Assembly: GCF_000485905.1 (NCBI RefSeq)
Contig: NC_022664.1
Span: forward strand, 1,612,001-1,676,000
DNA: 64,000 nt
Origin: Spiribacter curvatus
GTDB taxonomy: Bacteria > Pseudomonadota > Gammaproteobacteria > Nitrococcales > Nitrococcaceae
Reading direction: 5' to 3'
Below are positions 28,878-39,518 of this stretch, piece by piece. The notes below the pieces were generated by a model. That model searched no databases. It was not told the origin of the DNA and worked only from the letters and a program-made list of their open reading frames with translations. The position numbers were made by a program, and so were the translations under genes. Within the stretch, counting starts at the first letter, position 1. The number at the start of each line of letters is the position of its first letter.

Positions 28878-31514
28878 ATGGCAGACGATGCCGATGGCCC
28901 GACGATCCCCGCGCTCATCCGCACCGCGCCAGGGACTGCACAACGGCCCGCGATCATCGCCTATACGGCCACCGGCGCAGTCACCATCGACCGTCACCAC
29001 CTCCTGGCGATGGCCGAGGCCCATGCGCAGACCCTGAAGACCGCGGGGCTCAGTCGTGGTGACCGGATCCTGATCCAGGCGCCCAACAGCATCGAGTGGG
29101 TCGTCATCGCGCTCGCCACACTGATGCACGGTGCGGTCCTGGTCCCGGTGGATGCCCAGATGAACCGCGATGACCTGGCCCATGTGATCACCGATGCCGA
29201 TCCCGCCCGGATCTATATCACCCGGGCGCTGCGCCCCGCGCTGCCGGACTCCCCAACCGCCGTTCCCATCATCGAGCTCGATTCACTGGACCTGACGGTG
29301 AGCGGTGATACCTCGATGGCGCCGACGCCGCGGGACGGGCCCGCCACCGGCGACACCGCCACGCTGTTCTACACCTCCGGCACCACCGGGCCGCCGAAGG
29401 GCGTCCCGCTCACCCACGCCAACCTGGTCAGTAATGTCCGCGCCCTGCTCGAGGAGCGCATCGCCGGACCGGAAGACCGGGTGCTGCTGCCCCTGCCGCT
29501 GCATCATGTCTATCCATTCAGCGTCGGGCTGCTCACGGTGCTCGGCGTGGGCGCGACGCTGGTCATGCCGCAGTCATTGGTTGGACCGCGCATCGCCGAA
29601 GCGCTGCGGGACAGCCGGGCGACCATCCTGCTGGGCGTGCCACGGCTCTACGAGGCACTATGGAGTCGGCTTGAGGAACGGCTCGGCGGCCGGCGGCCCT
29701 GGCGGCAGCGGCTCTTTCACGCCAGCGTCGAGACCTGTCAGCGGCTCCAGTCGCGTCTTGGCTGGCCCGTGGGGCGCTGGCTGTTCCGGCCGGTGATGAA
29801 ACGCCTGGCGCCGGCGCTACGTCTGGCGGTGAACGGCGGTGCGGCGCTCGATCCGGTCATTGCCCGCCGCCTGCAGGGCCTGGGCTGGACGCTCGCGAGT
29901 GGCTATGGCCTCACGGAAACGGCGCCGATCCTCACCCTCAACGCACCGGGAGACGCACGCCTCGAGACCGCCGGCCGGCCCCTGCCCGGCGTATCGCTGC
30001 GGGTTGTCGATGGCGAGGTGCGCGCCCGTGGACCGAACGTCTTCGCGGGCTATCACAACGACGCCGTCGATCCGGCGGCGGTATTCGACGACGCGGGCTG
30101 GCTTCGCACCGGCGATGGCGGTCAGATCGATGACCAGGGGTATCTGCACCTCACCGGTCGGCTGTCGTCCACCCTGGTGCTGGCGGGGGGCGAGAACATC
30201 GATCCGGAACGCGTCGAGCGGGCATTGAACGCACAACCGGCCATCCGCGAAGCCGGTGTGCTGGCGGATCATGGCCGACTGGCGGCGGTGATCGTGCCCG
30301 AAACCCATGATCCACCGGACGACGGACCCCAGGCGGCGATCGATGCGGCGATCCGTGCCGCCCAGGCCGATCTGCCCGCCCATCATGCGATCGGCAATGC
30401 CCAGTTGAGTGCGGATCCCTTACCTCGGACCCGCCTCGGCAAGCTGCGCCGTCCCCACCTCGCGCGCCTTTTCGAGCGCCTCGGTAGCGATCAGCCAGAG
30501 ACACGCCAGGCGCCCATCGACCCCGAGGCGATGGCGCCCGAGGATCAGGCCCTGCTTGCCGATGAATCGGCGCTCGCCACCTGGCGCTATCTCACCGAGC
30601 GTTTCGCCGACCAGCGCCTGACCCCGGACAGCCGGCTGCATCTCGATCTGGGGCTGGACTCACTGGGCTGGATGGACCTGGGGATCGGTCTCCGCGAACA
30701 GGCGGGGATCGAACTCGACGACGCGGCGATTGGTCGGGTCGAGACGGTCCGCGACCTGCTCCAGGAGGTCATCCAGGCCGATCCCGCGGCACTCGCCGCC
30801 GAGGGACAGGCGCCGGCGACCCTGACCGAGCAGCTGGCCGACCCTGAGGCGCTGCTCGATGAATCATCGACACGCCCTCTCACACCCCGCGGTCCACTGC
30901 GCTATGCCACGGCCCGGGTGGCCCTGGGCGCCTGCCGGCAGATCAATCGACGCTTCGCCCGGATCGAGGTGGAGGGGGCATGGCCGCAGGACGGCCCGTT
31001 CCTGATCACCCCGCGGCATGTCAGCGCCTATGACCCCATTGCCCTGACCGAGAGCCTGACCCGCCGGCAGATGGAGCCGCTATTCTGGGCGGGGTGGACC
31101 GGGCTGCTGTTCTCGTCGGCGCTGCGCCGTACCTTCAGCCATGTCGCCCGGATCCTGCCGATCGACCCCGGTGCGGCACCCCAGCGCAGCCTGGCGCTGG
31201 CGGCGGCGGCACTGCAACGCGGTCACTCCCTGGTGTGGTTTCCGGAAGGACAGCGCGGGACGGACGAGGCCCTGCAGCCCCTGCGGCCGGGCATCGGCCT
31301 GCTCCTGGCCGCGCATCCCGTCCCCGTTGTGCCCGTGTGGATCGAGGGGACGGAGACTGTGCTACCCGTCGGCCAGCTGATCCCGAGTCACGGCACGATT
31401 CGGATCCGGATCGGTGAGCCGCTCTACCCTGAGCAGTACGGCAGCGACAGTCGGACGATCGTAGCGTCGGTCAGCGCGGCCCTGGAGGCGCTGGGAGCCG
31501 GGCGCGGCCCCTAG
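28878..31514 (+). CDS. Three-domain protein: AMP-dependent acyl ligase, acyl-carrier domain, PlsC-type acyltransferase
   Basis: 878-residue protein from the ATG at 28878, one base after the stop of the restored HAD frame. Residues about 1-500 are an AMP-forming ligase with [12 protein letters not shown] (about 164), YGLTETAPI (about 342) and the C-terminal [10 protein letters not shown] block. Residues about 560-640 resemble an acyl-carrier domain; Ser595 in GLDSLGW is the predicted phosphopantetheine site. Residues about 690-860 are a lysophospholipid acyltransferase domain with HVSAYD (HX4D, about 714) and FPEGQRGT (about 787). No membrane segment is obvious. Inferred role: activate a fatty acid, load it on its own carrier domain and transfer it to a lysophospholipid, comparable in logic to Aas. 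Substrates are unknown. The protein converges on ssb. Confidence 0.85.
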   Translation: MADDADGPTIPALIRTAPGTAQRPAIIAYTATGAVTIDRHHLLAMAEAHAQTLKTAGLSRGDRILIQAPNSIEWVVIALATLMHGAVLVPVDAQMNRDDLAHVITDADPARIYITRALRPALPDSPTAVPIIELDSLDLTVSGDTSMAPTPRDGPATGDTATLFYTSGTTGPPKGVPLTHANLVSNVRALLEERIAGPEDRVLLPLPLHHVYPFSVGLLTVLGVGATLVMPQSLVGPRIAEALRDSRATILLGVPRLYEALWSRLEERLGGRRPWRQRLFHASVETCQRLQSRLGWPVGRWLFRPVMKRLAPALRLAVNGGAALDPVIARRLQGLGWTLASGYGLTETAPILTLNAPGDARLETAGRPLPGVSLRVVDGEVRARGPNVFAGYHNDAVDPAAVFDDAGWLRTGDGGQIDDQGYLHLTGRLSSTLVLAGGENIDPERVERALNAQPAIREAGVLADHGRLAAVIVPETHDPPDDGPQAAIDAAIRAAQADLPAHHAIGNAQLSADPLPRTRLGKLRRPHLARLFERLGSDQPETRQAPIDPEAMAPEDQALLADESALATWRYLTERFADQRLTPDSRLHLDLGLDSLGWMDLGIGLREQAGIELDDAAIGRVETVRDLLQEVIQADPAALAAEGQAPATLTEQLADPEALLDESSTRPLTPRGPLRYATARVALGACRQINRRFARIEVEGAWPQDGPFLITPRHVSAYDPIALTESLTRRQMEPLFWAGWTGLLFSSALRRTFSHVARILPIDPGAAPQRSLALAAAALQRGHSLVWFPEGQRGTDEALQPLRPGIGLLLAAHPVPVVPVWIEGTETVLPVGQLIPSHGTIRIRIGEPLYPEQYGSDSRTIVASVSAALEALGAGRGP

Positions 31515-31969
31515 AACGGAATGTCGTCGTCGAAATCATCCACCGGGGCAGTCTGCGGGGCCGGCTCCTGACTCGACGCGGGCGCGGACTGCTTCATGCC
31601 GCCGCCGGCACCACCGCCCATGCCGCCACCACCGGCGCCATCGAGCATCTGCATGTCATTGGCCACGATCTCCGTCGTGTACTTGTCCTGACCGTCCTGA
31701 CCCTGCCATTTGCGGGTCTGCAGCCGTCCCTCCACGAATATCTTCGAGCCCTTTTTCAGGTATTCACCCGAGATCTCCGCCAGCCGGCCGAAAAACACGA
31801 TCCGATGCCACTCGGTCTTCTCCTGCTGCTCGCCGGTCTGACGGTCCTTCCACTGATCGGTGGTGGCGAGTCGCGCGTTGGTGATCGCGCTTCCCGCGGC
31901 GGAATAGCGGACCTCGGGATCGGCGCCGAGATTACCGATAAGAATGACTTTATTGACTCCACGCGCCAT
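31511..31969 (-). CDS. ssb: Single-stranded DNA-binding protein Ssb
   Basis: Tetrameric OB-fold protein protecting ssDNA in replication and repair. The start is the ATG at 31969, with GGAGG just upstream and the family N-terminus [15 protein letters not shown]; an open extension to 32500 is antisense to the neighbouring gene. The OB domain (residues 1-110) is followed by a Gly/Met-rich linker and the acidic tip DDFDDDIPF that recruits partner proteins. Length 152 aa is normal. ssb near divergent uvrA is the usual gammaproteobacterial arrangement. Its stop shares CTAG with the convergent upstream-strand gene. Confidence 0.96.
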   Translation of the reverse strand: MARGVNKVILIGNLGADPEVRYSAAGSAITNARLATTDQWKDRQTGEQQEKTEWHRIVFFGRLAEISGEYLKKGSKIFVEGRLQTRKWQGQDGQDKYTTEIVANDMQMLDGAGGGGMGGGAGGGMKQSAPASSQEPAPQTAPVDDFDDDIPF

Positions 31970-32043
31970 GACTGCCTCCGTTGACTGATGGGGCGGGGTC
32001 GCTCCGACCACCGCCATGTGTCTCCACTCTACCCGTTCATGGC

Positions 32044-32069
32044 GGCCGACCAAATGCCCGGCCGACCAA
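32044..32069. repeat. Tandem 10-bp direct repeat upstream of ssb
   Basis: GGCCGACCAA occurs at 32044-32053 and again at 32060-32069, a 16-base period, just downstream of the sat/cysC stop and about 75-100 bases upstream of the ssb start. A third shorter match (CCGACCAC) lies near 32015. It may be a protein-binding site, or chance in GC-rich sequence. Confidence 0.4.
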
Positions 32070-32072
32070 TGG

Positions 32073-33797
32073 TCACTGCAGGTCCATGAACCCCATGGCC
32101 TCGATCTTGAGCAGGACCTGCTGAGCGGCCTCTTCCACCGAGCAGTCGGTGGTATCAATCCGCAGCTCCGGCATCTCGGGCGCTTCGTAGGGATCATCGA
32201 TGCCGGTGAAGCCGGTGATCTGACCGGCTCGGGCCCGGGCATAGAGGCCCTTGCGATCGCGGCGCTCACACTCCTCAAGGGGCGTGGCGACATGGATTTC
32301 GAGAAACCCGCCATTGGCCGACTCGACCATCTCGCGCACGGCTTGGCGGGTGGCGCTGTAGGGCGCGATGGGTGCACAGATAGCCGCGCCCCCGTTACGC
32401 GTGATCTCGGCCGCGACAAAGCCGATCCGACGGATATTGAGATCGCGGTGCGCCTTGGAGAAGCCCAGTTCGCTGGAGAGATGCTTGCGGACCCGATCAC
32501 CGTCGAGCAGCGTCACCGGGCGTCCGCCCCGTTCCATGAGTTTGACCATCACTGCATTGGCAATGGTGGACTTTCCCGACCCGGAAAGGCCGGTGAAAAA
32601 CAGCGTAAAGCCCTGCTTCGCGCGGGGCGGGAAGGTCTTGCGAAGCTCTTCGACCACCTCGGGGTAACCAAACCAGTCGGGAATCTCCAGGCCTTCACGC
32701 ATGCGCCGGCGGAACTCGGTGCCGGAGATGTTCATCACCGTTTCCGTCGACTCGTCCACCTCGTCGATCGGCGCATACCCGGCCCGCTCCTGGACATAGA
32801 CCATCATCCGGAATGGCACCATCTGGATACCCAGCTCGTCGGCATACCGGGTGACCATGTCCTGCGCATCATAGGGGCCATAGATCTCCTCGCCCTGGCT
32901 GTCCTTGCCCGGACCGGCGTGATCACGACCGACGATCAGGTGAGTGCAGCCATAGTTGCGACGGATGATGGCGTGCCAGACCGCCTCGCGCGGTCCGCCC
33001 ATGCGCATCGCAAGCGGCAGTAGCGACAGCGCCGTTGTCTGCTCGGGATACTTGTGCAGCACATGCTCATAGCAGCGCACCCGCGAGTAATGATCGACAT
33101 CACCGGGCTTGGTCATCCCCACGACCGGGTGGATCAGCAGATTGGCCTCCGCCTGACGGGCGGCGAGAAAGGTCAGCTCGACATGGGCGCGGTGCATGGG
33201 ATTGCGGGTCTGGAAGGCGACGATGCGGCGCCAGCCATTGCGCTGGAAGCGCTCGCGGAGCGCAGCCGGGGTCAGGCGCAGATGCGTGAAGTCATAGTGA
33301 CCGGGCAGATCGAGCGCCTCGATCCGGCCACCCACATAGACCGGGTGGCTTTGTTCACGCAGCCACGTCACTGCCGGGTGCGCCGGATCGCGGGTGCCAT
33401 AGACCCGCTCGGCCTCGCGCTCGTGGTCCGGGCGCCAGAGGTCGGAGACGGTGAGGATCGCCAGGATGACGCCCTCCGGATCACGCAGTGCCACGCGATC
33501 ACCGGCCTGGAGCGTTGTCGCGAAGGCCTCGCTCACATCAAGCGTGATCGGTACCGGCCAGAGCGTCCCGTCGGCGAGGCGCATGTCGCTGACCACCCCA
33601 TCGTAGTCGCGCTGGTCCATGAAACCCTCGAGGGGCGAGAAGCCACCGTTGGCGAGGAGTTCAAGGTCGCAGAGCTGGCGATCGGTGAGATCCCAGCTCG
33701 GATAATCCACCGCATCGGCCTTGACCGATTCCGCGGTCGCCGCATCCAGCCTCAGGTCCTTGAGGGTGCCGCCGTAAGGCGGGATCAGGTCCGTCAT
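32073..33797 (-). CDS. Bifunctional sulfate adenylyltransferase / adenylylsulfate kinase
   Basis: Fusion of ATP sulfurylase (about residues 1-385) and APS kinase (about 395-574), converting sulfate to PAPS. The sulfurylase part has the [13 protein letters not shown] and [11 protein letters not shown] motifs of the single-chain Sat/Met3 type, unlike heterodimeric CysDN. The kinase part has P-loop [14 protein letters not shown] (about residue 398), [17 protein letters not shown] and [10 protein letters not shown]. All catalytic blocks look intact, unlike the fungal Met3 kinase-like domain, which is inactive. The stop of the MFS gene overlaps its ATG (ATGA), so they are probably co-transcribed. 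Length 574 aa fits bacterial Sat-CysC fusions. Confidence 0.93.
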   Translation of the reverse strand: MTDLIPPYGGTLKDLRLDAATAESVKADAVDYPSWDLTDRQLCDLELLANGGFSPLEGFMDQRDYDGVVSDMRLADGTLWPVPITLDVSEAFATTLQAGDRVALRDPEGVILAILTVSDLWRPDHEREAERVYGTRDPAHPAVTWLREQSHPVYVGGRIEALDLPGHYDFTHLRLTPAALRERFQRNGWRRIVAFQTRNPMHRAHVELTFLAARQAEANLLIHPVVGMTKPGDVDHYSRVRCYEHVLHKYPEQTTALSLLPLAMRMGGPREAVWHAIIRRNYGCTHLIVGRDHAGPGKDSQGEEIYGPYDAQDMVTRYADELGIQMVPFRMMVYVQERAGYAPIDEVDESTETVMNISGTEFRRRMREGLEIPDWFGYPEVVEELRKTFPPRAKQGFTLFFTGLSGSGKSTIANAVMVKLMERGGRPVTLLDGDRVRKHLSSELGFSKAHRDLNIRRIGFVAAEITRNGGAAICAPIAPYSATRQAVREMVESANGGFLEIHVATPLEECERRDRKGLYARARAGQITGFTGIDDPYEAPEMPELRIDTTDCSVEEAAQQVLLKIEAMGFMDLQ

Positions 33798-34996
33798 GTC
33801 GTCTCCGCTTCAGTTGTTGCCTCACGATAGGAGGCCGGAGCACTGAGGCCGACTGCGGCCAACAGCCACACCCCCGCCGCCAGCGCGCAGAAAATGAATA
33901 CACCACTCACGCCATAGGCACCCTGGATGGCGCCACCGAGGACACCGCCGAGGAAGGCGCCCAGGAACTGGGCCGTGGAATAGACGCCGAGCGCCGTCCC
34001 CCGCAAGCCATCCGGCGCGAATCGGGTCAGCAGTGAGGGCAGACTCGCCTCGAGGGTGTTAAAGCCCACGAAAAACAGCCACAGCCCCAACAGCACCGCT
34101 GGCAGGGACTGGCTGTATCCCGCGAGGATCAGATCGGCCACGATCACCAGCGCGGCGACGAACGCCAGCAACCGATGCAGGATCCGGCGTCGCTCGCCGA
34201 TACCGATCAGTGCCCCCATGCCCAGCACCGAGAGCGTGAGTACCGGTATGTAGACCATCCAGTGATCACCGCCGGCGATGCCCAGCTGTGATTCGAGCAC
34301 CACCGGCAGGACAACGAAACTGGCGGTCAGGACCAGGTGCAGTACCAGTACGCCGAGATCAAGGCGCAGCAGATCGGGACTGCGCAGCACGATCGGCAGC
34401 CCCCCCGCGCGGGCGTTGACCTCGGGCCGGAACGCGACCTCGCCGCCGCCCGGCACGAGCCCGTAGAGCAGGGCCACCGCCACCAGCGCCAGGCCGGCGG
34501 TCGCCCAGAAGACTCCACCCAGCCCGGCCTGCGCGGCGATCGCCGGGCCCGCCACCAGCGCGATCATGAACGCGACCCCGACACTGATGCCGATGAACGC
34601 CATGGATTTGGTGCGCTGGCGATCGCGGGTCAGGTCGGCGGCCAGTGCCATGACCGCGGCCGCGATCGCGCCACAGCCCTGCAGCGCGCGCCCCAGGATC
34701 ACGCCATAGATCGTCTCCGCCTCGGCGGCCACACCACTCCCGAGCGCGAAGACCAGAAGCCCGAACACGATCACCGGGCGTCGCCCGATGCGATCCGAGA
34801 GCATGCCGAAGGGGATCTGCAGAATCGCCTGGGTGAGCCCGTAGGCCCCGACTGCGAGACCGATCAGCGCCGGTGTCGCACCACTGAGTTCAGTGCCGTA
34901 GAGCGCGAAAACCGGGAGGATGAGGAACAATCCCAGCATCCGCAGGCCAAAGATCGTGGCGAGGCCCGCCGTGGCCCGACGCTCCGCGGGATTCAT
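33794..34996 (-). CDS. MFS transporter
   Basis: Major facilitator permease with about twelve membrane segments. The ATG at 34996 ([20 protein letters not shown]) is preferred from family resemblance; a GTG at 35029 with GGGGA upstream is an alternative that adds 11 residues. The loop 2-3 motif [16 protein letters not shown] (motif A) is clear. Similar MFS genes sit between uvrA and ssb in many gammaproteobacteria, where the substrate is unknown and drug or sugar efflux is assumed. Here it overlaps the Sat-CysC gene, so a sulfur-related substrate is conceivable but unsupported. Confidence 0.88.
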   Translation of the reverse strand: MNPAERRATAGLATIFGLRMLGLFLILPVFALYGTELSGATPALIGLAVGAYGLTQAILQIPFGMLSDRIGRRPVIVFGLLVFALGSGVAAEAETIYGVILGRALQGCGAIAAAVMALAADLTRDRQRTKSMAFIGISVGVAFMIALVAGPAIAAQAGLGGVFWATAGLALVAVALLYGLVPGGGEVAFRPEVNARAGGLPIVLRSPDLLRLDLGVLVLHLVLTASFVVLPVVLESQLGIAGGDHWMVYIPVLTLSVLGMGALIGIGERRRILHRLLAFVAALVIVADLILAGYSQSLPAVLLGLWLFFVGFNTLEASLPSLLTRFAPDGLRGTALGVYSTAQFLGAFLGGVLGGAIQGAYGVSGVFIFCALAAGVWLLAAVGLSAPASYREATTEAETT

Positions 34997-35064
34997 TGAT
35001 CCAGCGCTGGATGGCTTTTTGCCGTGCACGTTTTCCCCTGTCGGTCGGGTGAGTACTGGCGCGT

Positions 35065-35070
35065 TATACT
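35065..35070 (+). promoter_or_regulatory. Candidate -10 element for uvrA
   Basis: TATACT lies 27 bases upstream of the uvrA ATG in the divergent intergenic region, inside a short AT-rich patch. No convincing -35 hexamer or LexA-type palindrome is visible at the right distance, so this is a tentative call. Confidence 0.4.
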
Positions 35071-35096
35071 ATCAAATTGTCCGACCCGGGAAGCCC

Positions 35097-37937
35097 ATGG
35101 ACTCAATCGTCATCGAGGGCGCGCGTACCCATAATCTGCGTGACCTCCATCTCAGACTGCCGCGCGGCAAGCTGATCGTCATCACCGGCCTGTCCGGCTC
35201 GGGCAAGTCGTCGCTCGCCTTCGACACGCTCTATGCCGAAGGTCAGCGGCGTTATGTCGAATCACTCTCGGCCTATGCCCGTCAGTTCCTGTCGATGATG
35301 GACAAGCCCGACGTCGATCATATCGAGGGGCTCTCACCGGCGATCGCCATCGAGCAGAAATCCACGTCTCATAACCCGCGCTCCACCGTGGGCACGGCCA
35401 CCGAGATCCATGACTACCTGCGGCTGCTGTTCGCCCGCGCCGGCACGCCGCACTGTCCCAGTCACGGCCACGCACTCGAGGCCCAGACGGTCAGCGAGAT
35501 GGTCGATCAGATCCTCGCCCAACCCGATGACCGCCGCTATATGCTGCTGGCTCCCCGGATCCGCGGCCGCAAGGGTGAACATCGCGAGGTATTCGCTGAT
35601 CTGCGCAACCAGGGGTTCGTGCGCGCGCGGGTGGACGGCCGAGTGGTGGACCTCGATGAGCGACCGGCACTCGATGCCCATGCCGCCCATGATATCGATG
35701 TGGTCATCGATCGCTTCCGCATCCGGCCCGATCTGGCGATCCGACTGGCGGATTCGCTGGAGACCTGTCTGGCACTCGGCGAAGACGTTGCGGAACTCGC
35801 CGACATCGACGATGCCGACCATCCGCCGCTGGTGTTCTCGGCCCGCTACGCCTGCCCGGAGTGCGGGTATACGATCAGCGAGCTGGAGCCACGGCTTTTC
35901 TCATTCAATAACCCCCAGGGCGCGTGTCCGACCTGTGACGGGCTGGGCGTGGAGCAGTTCTTCGATCCGGCCCGCGTCGTCGCCCATCCCGAGCTCTCTC
36001 TGGCGGCCGGCGCGGTCCGGGGCTGGGACCGGCGCAACGCCTACTACGGTCAGATCATCAACGACCTGGCGAACCATTACGGTTTCGATGTCGACACCCC
36101 CTGGCGGTCGCTGCCGGCGGACGTCCGGGAGATCCTGCTCTACGGCAGTGGCGAGACGCCGATCCGCTTCCACTATGCCGGGGCCCGGCGCGGGCGGGGT
36201 CAGGTGAGCGAGCACCCATTCGAGGGCGTCGTCAACAACATGACCCGCCGCTATCGCGAGACCGAATCCACCGCTGTGCGCGAGGAATTGGCCCGCTATC
36301 TGACCCGACGGACCTGCCCGGACTGCGATGGCAGCCGGCTCAATGCCGCGGCCCGTCATGTCACCGTGGCCGGCTATGATCTGGCCACCATCAACGCCCT
36401 GTCCATCGGTGAGACGGCACGCGCCATGGCGGCGCTGGACCTGACCGGTGCCCGTGCCACGATCGCCGAGAGCATCCTGCGCGAGATCGGCCAGCGTCTG
36501 CGGTTTCTGGTGAACGTCGGCCTCGACTACCTGAGCCTCGAGCGCAGCGCCGACACCCTCTCCGGCGGCGAAGCCCAGCGGATCCGCCTCGCCAGCCAGA
36601 TCGGCGCCGGCCTGGTCGGGGTGATGTATGTCCTCGACGAGCCGTCGATCGGTCTGCACCAGCGCGATAACAACCGCCTGCTGGATACACTGCGGCATCT
36701 GCGTGATCTGGATAACACCGTCATTGTGGTCGAGCATGACGAGGACGCGATCCGGGCGGCCGATCATATCGTCGACATGGGCCCGGGTGCGGGCCACGAG
36801 GGCGGTGCCGTGATCGCCACCGGCACGGCCGACACGCTCATGGACTCAGCCGACTCACTGACCGGTGACTATCTGGCCGGTCGCCGCCGCATCGACGTGC
36901 CCACGCATCGCAACGCGCCCGATCCGGCCCGGATGATCGATATCCGCGGGGCGCGCGGCCATAACCTCCAGTCAGTGGATGCGAGCCTGCCGGCGGGGCT
37001 GATGACCGGCGTCACCGGTGTCTCCGGCTCGGGCAAGTCAACGCTGGTGAACAGCACCCTGTATCCAGCCGCGGCCGCCGCACTCAATGGCGCCGACACC
37101 GCACCGGCGGACTGTGAGGCGATCGATGGGCTGGGGCATTTCGACAAGGTTGTGGATATCGATCAGAGCCCCATCGGGCGAACGCCGCGCTCCAACCCAG
37201 CCACTTATACCGGGCTTTTCACGCCGATCCGCGAGCTCTTCGCCGCCACCGCCGAGGCCCGCTCGCGGGGCTACGGCGCCGGTCGATTCAGTTTCAACGT
37301 CCGCGGCGGGCGCTGCGAGGCCTGTCAGGGCGATGGCGTCATCCGGGTCGCCATGCACTTCCTGCCCGATGTCTACGTCCCCTGCGACACCTGCCGAGGC
37401 GCCCGCTACAACCGCGAGACCCTCGAGATCCGCTATCGGGGCCACACCATCGCCGATGTGCTCGGGATGAGCGTCAGCGAGGCGCTGGAGATCTTCTCAA
37501 GCATCCCCGCCCTCGCCCGGAAGCTGCGCACGCTGGTCGAAGTGGGGCTTGGCTACGTCAAACTCGGCCAGAACGCGGTGACACTCTCGGGCGGGGAGGC
37601 ACAGCGCATCAAGCTGGCCCGCGAACTGTCCCGCCAGAGCACGGGCCAGACGCTCTACATCCTCGATGAGCCCACCACCGGACTGCATTTCCACGATATC
37701 GCCCAGCTGCTCGAGGTCCTGCATCGACTGCGCGATGAGGGCAACACGCTGGTGGTCATCGAGCATAATCTCGATGTGATCAAGACCTGTGACTGGCTGA
37801 TCGACCTGGGACCCGAGGGCGGCGGCGGCGGGGGCCGGATCGTCGCCACCGGGACACCCGAGGCCGTCGCGGCCGAGCCGAAGTCGCATACCGGCCGCTA
37901 TCTGGGACCGCTACTCGCCGCACCGGGCGCGCGGTGA
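35097..37937 (+). CDS. uvrA: Excinuclease ABC subunit A
   Basis: Damage-recognition ATPase of nucleotide excision repair. The ATG at 35097 ([14 protein letters not shown]) is the family start; the frame is open further upstream over the MFS gene but without homology. Two ABC modules are present: Walker [10 protein letters not shown] (about residue 31) and GVSGSGKST (about 641), signatures [12 protein letters not shown] (about 488) and [12 protein letters not shown] (about 831). Zinc cysteines are in [15 protein letters not shown] (from about 252) and [16 protein letters not shown] (from about 740). Length 946 aa matches E. coli (940). A Gly-rich run near the C-terminus is unusual but harmless. 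Confidence 0.97.
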   Translation: MDSIVIEGARTHNLRDLHLRLPRGKLIVITGLSGSGKSSLAFDTLYAEGQRRYVESLSAYARQFLSMMDKPDVDHIEGLSPAIAIEQKSTSHNPRSTVGTATEIHDYLRLLFARAGTPHCPSHGHALEAQTVSEMVDQILAQPDDRRYMLLAPRIRGRKGEHREVFADLRNQGFVRARVDGRVVDLDERPALDAHAAHDIDVVIDRFRIRPDLAIRLADSLETCLALGEDVAELADIDDADHPPLVFSARYACPECGYTISELEPRLFSFNNPQGACPTCDGLGVEQFFDPARVVAHPELSLAAGAVRGWDRRNAYYGQIINDLANHYGFDVDTPWRSLPADVREILLYGSGETPIRFHYAGARRGRGQVSEHPFEGVVNNMTRRYRETESTAVREELARYLTRRTCPDCDGSRLNAAARHVTVAGYDLATINALSIGETARAMAALDLTGARATIAESILREIGQRLRFLVNVGLDYLSLERSADTLSGGEAQRIRLASQIGAGLVGVMYVLDEPSIGLHQRDNNRLLDTLRHLRDLDNTVIVVEHDEDAIRAADHIVDMGPGAGHEGGAVIATGTADTLMDSADSLTGDYLAGRRRIDVPTHRNAPDPARMIDIRGARGHNLQSVDASLPAGLMTGVTGVSGSGKSTLVNSTLYPAAAAALNGADTAPADCEAIDGLGHFDKVVDIDQSPIGRTPRSNPATYTGLFTPIRELFAATAEARSRGYGAGRFSFNVRGGRCEACQGDGVIRVAMHFLPDVYVPCDTCRGARYNRETLEIRYRGHTIADVLGMSVSEALEIFSSIPALARKLRTLVEVGLGYVKLGQNAVTLSGGEAQRIKLARELSRQSTGQTLYILDEPTTGLHFHDIAQLLEVLHRLRDEGNTLVVIEHNLDVIKTCDWLIDLGPEGGGGGGRIVATGTPEAVAAEPKSHTGRYLGPLLAAPGAR

Positions 37938-37950
37938 AAAGCCGGCGCCC

Positions 37951-38931
37951 TCAGGGCAACAGGTGTTTGACCGCGTCCCGCTCCTCGATGAGCTCCTGCT
38001 CGGTCGCGCTCATGCGCTCGCGTGAGAAGGCATCGATCTCAAGCCCCTGGACGATCTCGTAGCGCCCGTCGACGCAGCGGACCGGAAAGGAGTAGATCAG
38101 GCCCTCGGTAATGCCATAGCTACCATCCGAGGGGATCGCCATACTCACCCAGTCATCGCCGCTCGTCCCGAGGGTCCAGTCGCGCATGTGGTCGATGGCG
38201 GCACTGGCGGCCGAGGCGGCACTGGACTGGCCACGCGCCTTGATAATGGCGGCACCGCGCTGCTGGACCGTGGGGATGAAGCTCTCCTCGAGCCAGCTCT
38301 GGTCGACGAGCTCGCCCGCCGCCTTGCCGTCCACCACCGCATGGGTCACATCCGGGTACTGTGTGGCCGAGTGATTGCCCCAGACCGTCAAGCGCTCGAT
38401 CCCGGTGACATGGCTGCCCGTGCGGTTGGCGAGCTGCGCCAGCGCCCGGTTATGATCCAGCCGGGTCATCGCCGTGAACGAGCGCGGATCGAGATCCGGC
38501 GCGTTATGCCGTGCGATCAGGGCGTTGGTATTGGCCGGATTACCCACCGCGAGGACGCGCACATCGCGGCTCGCCACCGCATTCATCGCCTGCCCCTGCG
38601 CCGAGAAGATCGCGGCGTTGGCCTCGAGGAGGTCCTTGCGCTCCATCCCCGGTCCGCGCGGCTTCGCACCGACGAGGAGGATGTAATCGGCATCCTGGAA
38701 CGTCTCCTCGGGCTTATCACTGGCCTGGAGCCCCGCGACCAGCGGAAACGCGCAGTCGTCGATCTCCATCATGACGCCCTGCACGGCATCCATGGCGGGC
38801 GGCACCTCGAGGAGCTGCAGGATCACCGGCTGATCGGGCCCGAGCATGTCGCCCGAGGCAATGCGGAACAAAAGGCTATAACCGATCTGGCCGGCTGCGC
38901 CGGTGACCGCTACACGTACAGGTGTCTTCAT
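37951..38931 (-). CDS. mdh: Malate dehydrogenase
   Basis: NAD-dependent malate/oxaloacetate interconversion in the TCA cycle. The Rossmann motif [13 protein letters not shown] is at residues 9-21; active-site blocks include [13 protein letters not shown] with substrate-binding arginines and the catalytic histidine in the [12 protein letters not shown] motif. This is the longer type-2 MDH family (326 aa), not the enterobacterial 312-residue form. A strong Shine-Dalgarno GGAGGAG precedes the ATG. It converges on uvrA with 13 bases between stops. Confidence 0.96.
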   Translation of the reverse strand: MKTPVRVAVTGAAGQIGYSLLFRIASGDMLGPDQPVILQLLEVPPAMDAVQGVMMEIDDCAFPLVAGLQASDKPEETFQDADYILLVGAKPRGPGMERKDLLEANAAIFSAQGQAMNAVASRDVRVLAVGNPANTNALIARHNAPDLDPRSFTAMTRLDHNRALAQLANRTGSHVTGIERLTVWGNHSATQYPDVTHAVVDGKAAGELVDQSWLEESFIPTVQQRGAAIIKARGQSSAASAASAAIDHMRDWTLGTSGDDWVSMAIPSDGSYGITEGLIYSFPVRCVDGRYEIVQGLEIDAFSRERMSATEQELIEERDAVKHLLP

Positions 38932-39037
38932 CGGACTCCTCCATCAACGTCTTAAGCGCCAGCTTTCCTCACTGCCGCAGGTGCCCGGAGTCTAGCAGAA
39001 GACCCTCCCTGACCGCAGGAGGCGGCTCTGCAGCCAT

Positions 39038-39063
39038 AAAAAAGCCGCCCCGCGGCGGCTTTT
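39038..39063 (-). terminator. Rho-independent terminator of the alpha operon
   Basis: A perfect stem AAGCCGCC/GGCGGCTT with a four-base loop is followed on the - strand by a run of six T. It lies 48 bases past the rplQ stop and closes the ribosomal gene block. The flanking A/T runs make it potentially bidirectional, but no + strand gene ends here. The rest of the 179-base gap to mdh holds the mdh leader and nothing else recognisable. Confidence 0.9.
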
Positions 39064-39110
39064 CTTGTGGCGTCGGCGAACACCGACGCAAGGCCCGGGG
39101 AGAATCGCCC

Positions 39111-39506
39111 TCAGGCGACCTCTTCCTGCTCGTCGTCTTCCTCGACCACGGGCCGATCCACCAGCTCCACAAACGCCATCGGCGCGTTGTCGCCCGCCCG
39201 GTAACCGGCCTTGAGAATCCGCAGGTACCCACCGGGGCGCTCGCTGTAGCGCGGTCCGAGCTCATCGAAGAGCTTGCTGACGATCGCCTTGTTGCGCAGC
39301 CGCGAGAACGCCAGCCGACGGTTGGCCGTGGTGTCGTTGCCCGCGAGCGTGATGAGCGGCTCCGCCACACGCCGAAGCTCCTTAGCCTTGGGGAGCGTGG
39401 TCCGGATCGCCTCATGCTCGAACAGCGACGCAGACATATTGCGGAACATCGCCTGGCGGTGGGAACTGTTCCGATTGAGTTTTCGTCCAGCTTTACGATG
39501 ACGCAT
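39111..39506 (-). CDS. rplQ: 50S ribosomal protein L17
   Basis: Assembly protein near the exit tunnel of the large subunit. The N-terminus [24 protein letters not shown] and the block [20 protein letters not shown] are diagnostic (shown here as motifs at residues 1-24 and about 38-57). The core ends near residue 115, and the last 15 residues are an acidic Glu/Asp tail ([12 protein letters not shown]), longer than usual. It is the last gene of the alpha operon, 12 bases after rpoA, followed by a strong terminator. Confidence 0.97.
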   Translation of the reverse strand: MRHRKAGRKLNRNSSHRQAMFRNMSASLFEHEAIRTTLPKAKELRRVAEPLITLAGNDTTANRRLAFSRLRNKAIVSKLFDELGPRYSERPGGYLRILKAGYRAGDNAPMAFVELVDRPVVEEDDEQEEVA

Positions 39507-39518
39507 CAGTCTTTCCCC

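Noticed and set aside
28284-31514. A single 1076-residue HAD-ligase fusion protein
   Set aside because: After residue 107 it loses HAD similarity until the ATG at 28878, while the missing HAD motifs are found in another frame ending at 28876. The ligase has its own start, so two genes with one frameshift explain it better.
34997-35096. LexA-type operator for uvrA or ssb
   Set aside because: No CTG-N10-CAG palindrome of useful quality was seen in either upstream region.
37938-37950. Hairpin GCCCT/AGGGC between uvrA and mdh as a terminator
   Set aside because: The stem is only five pairs with a one-base loop and no T tract.
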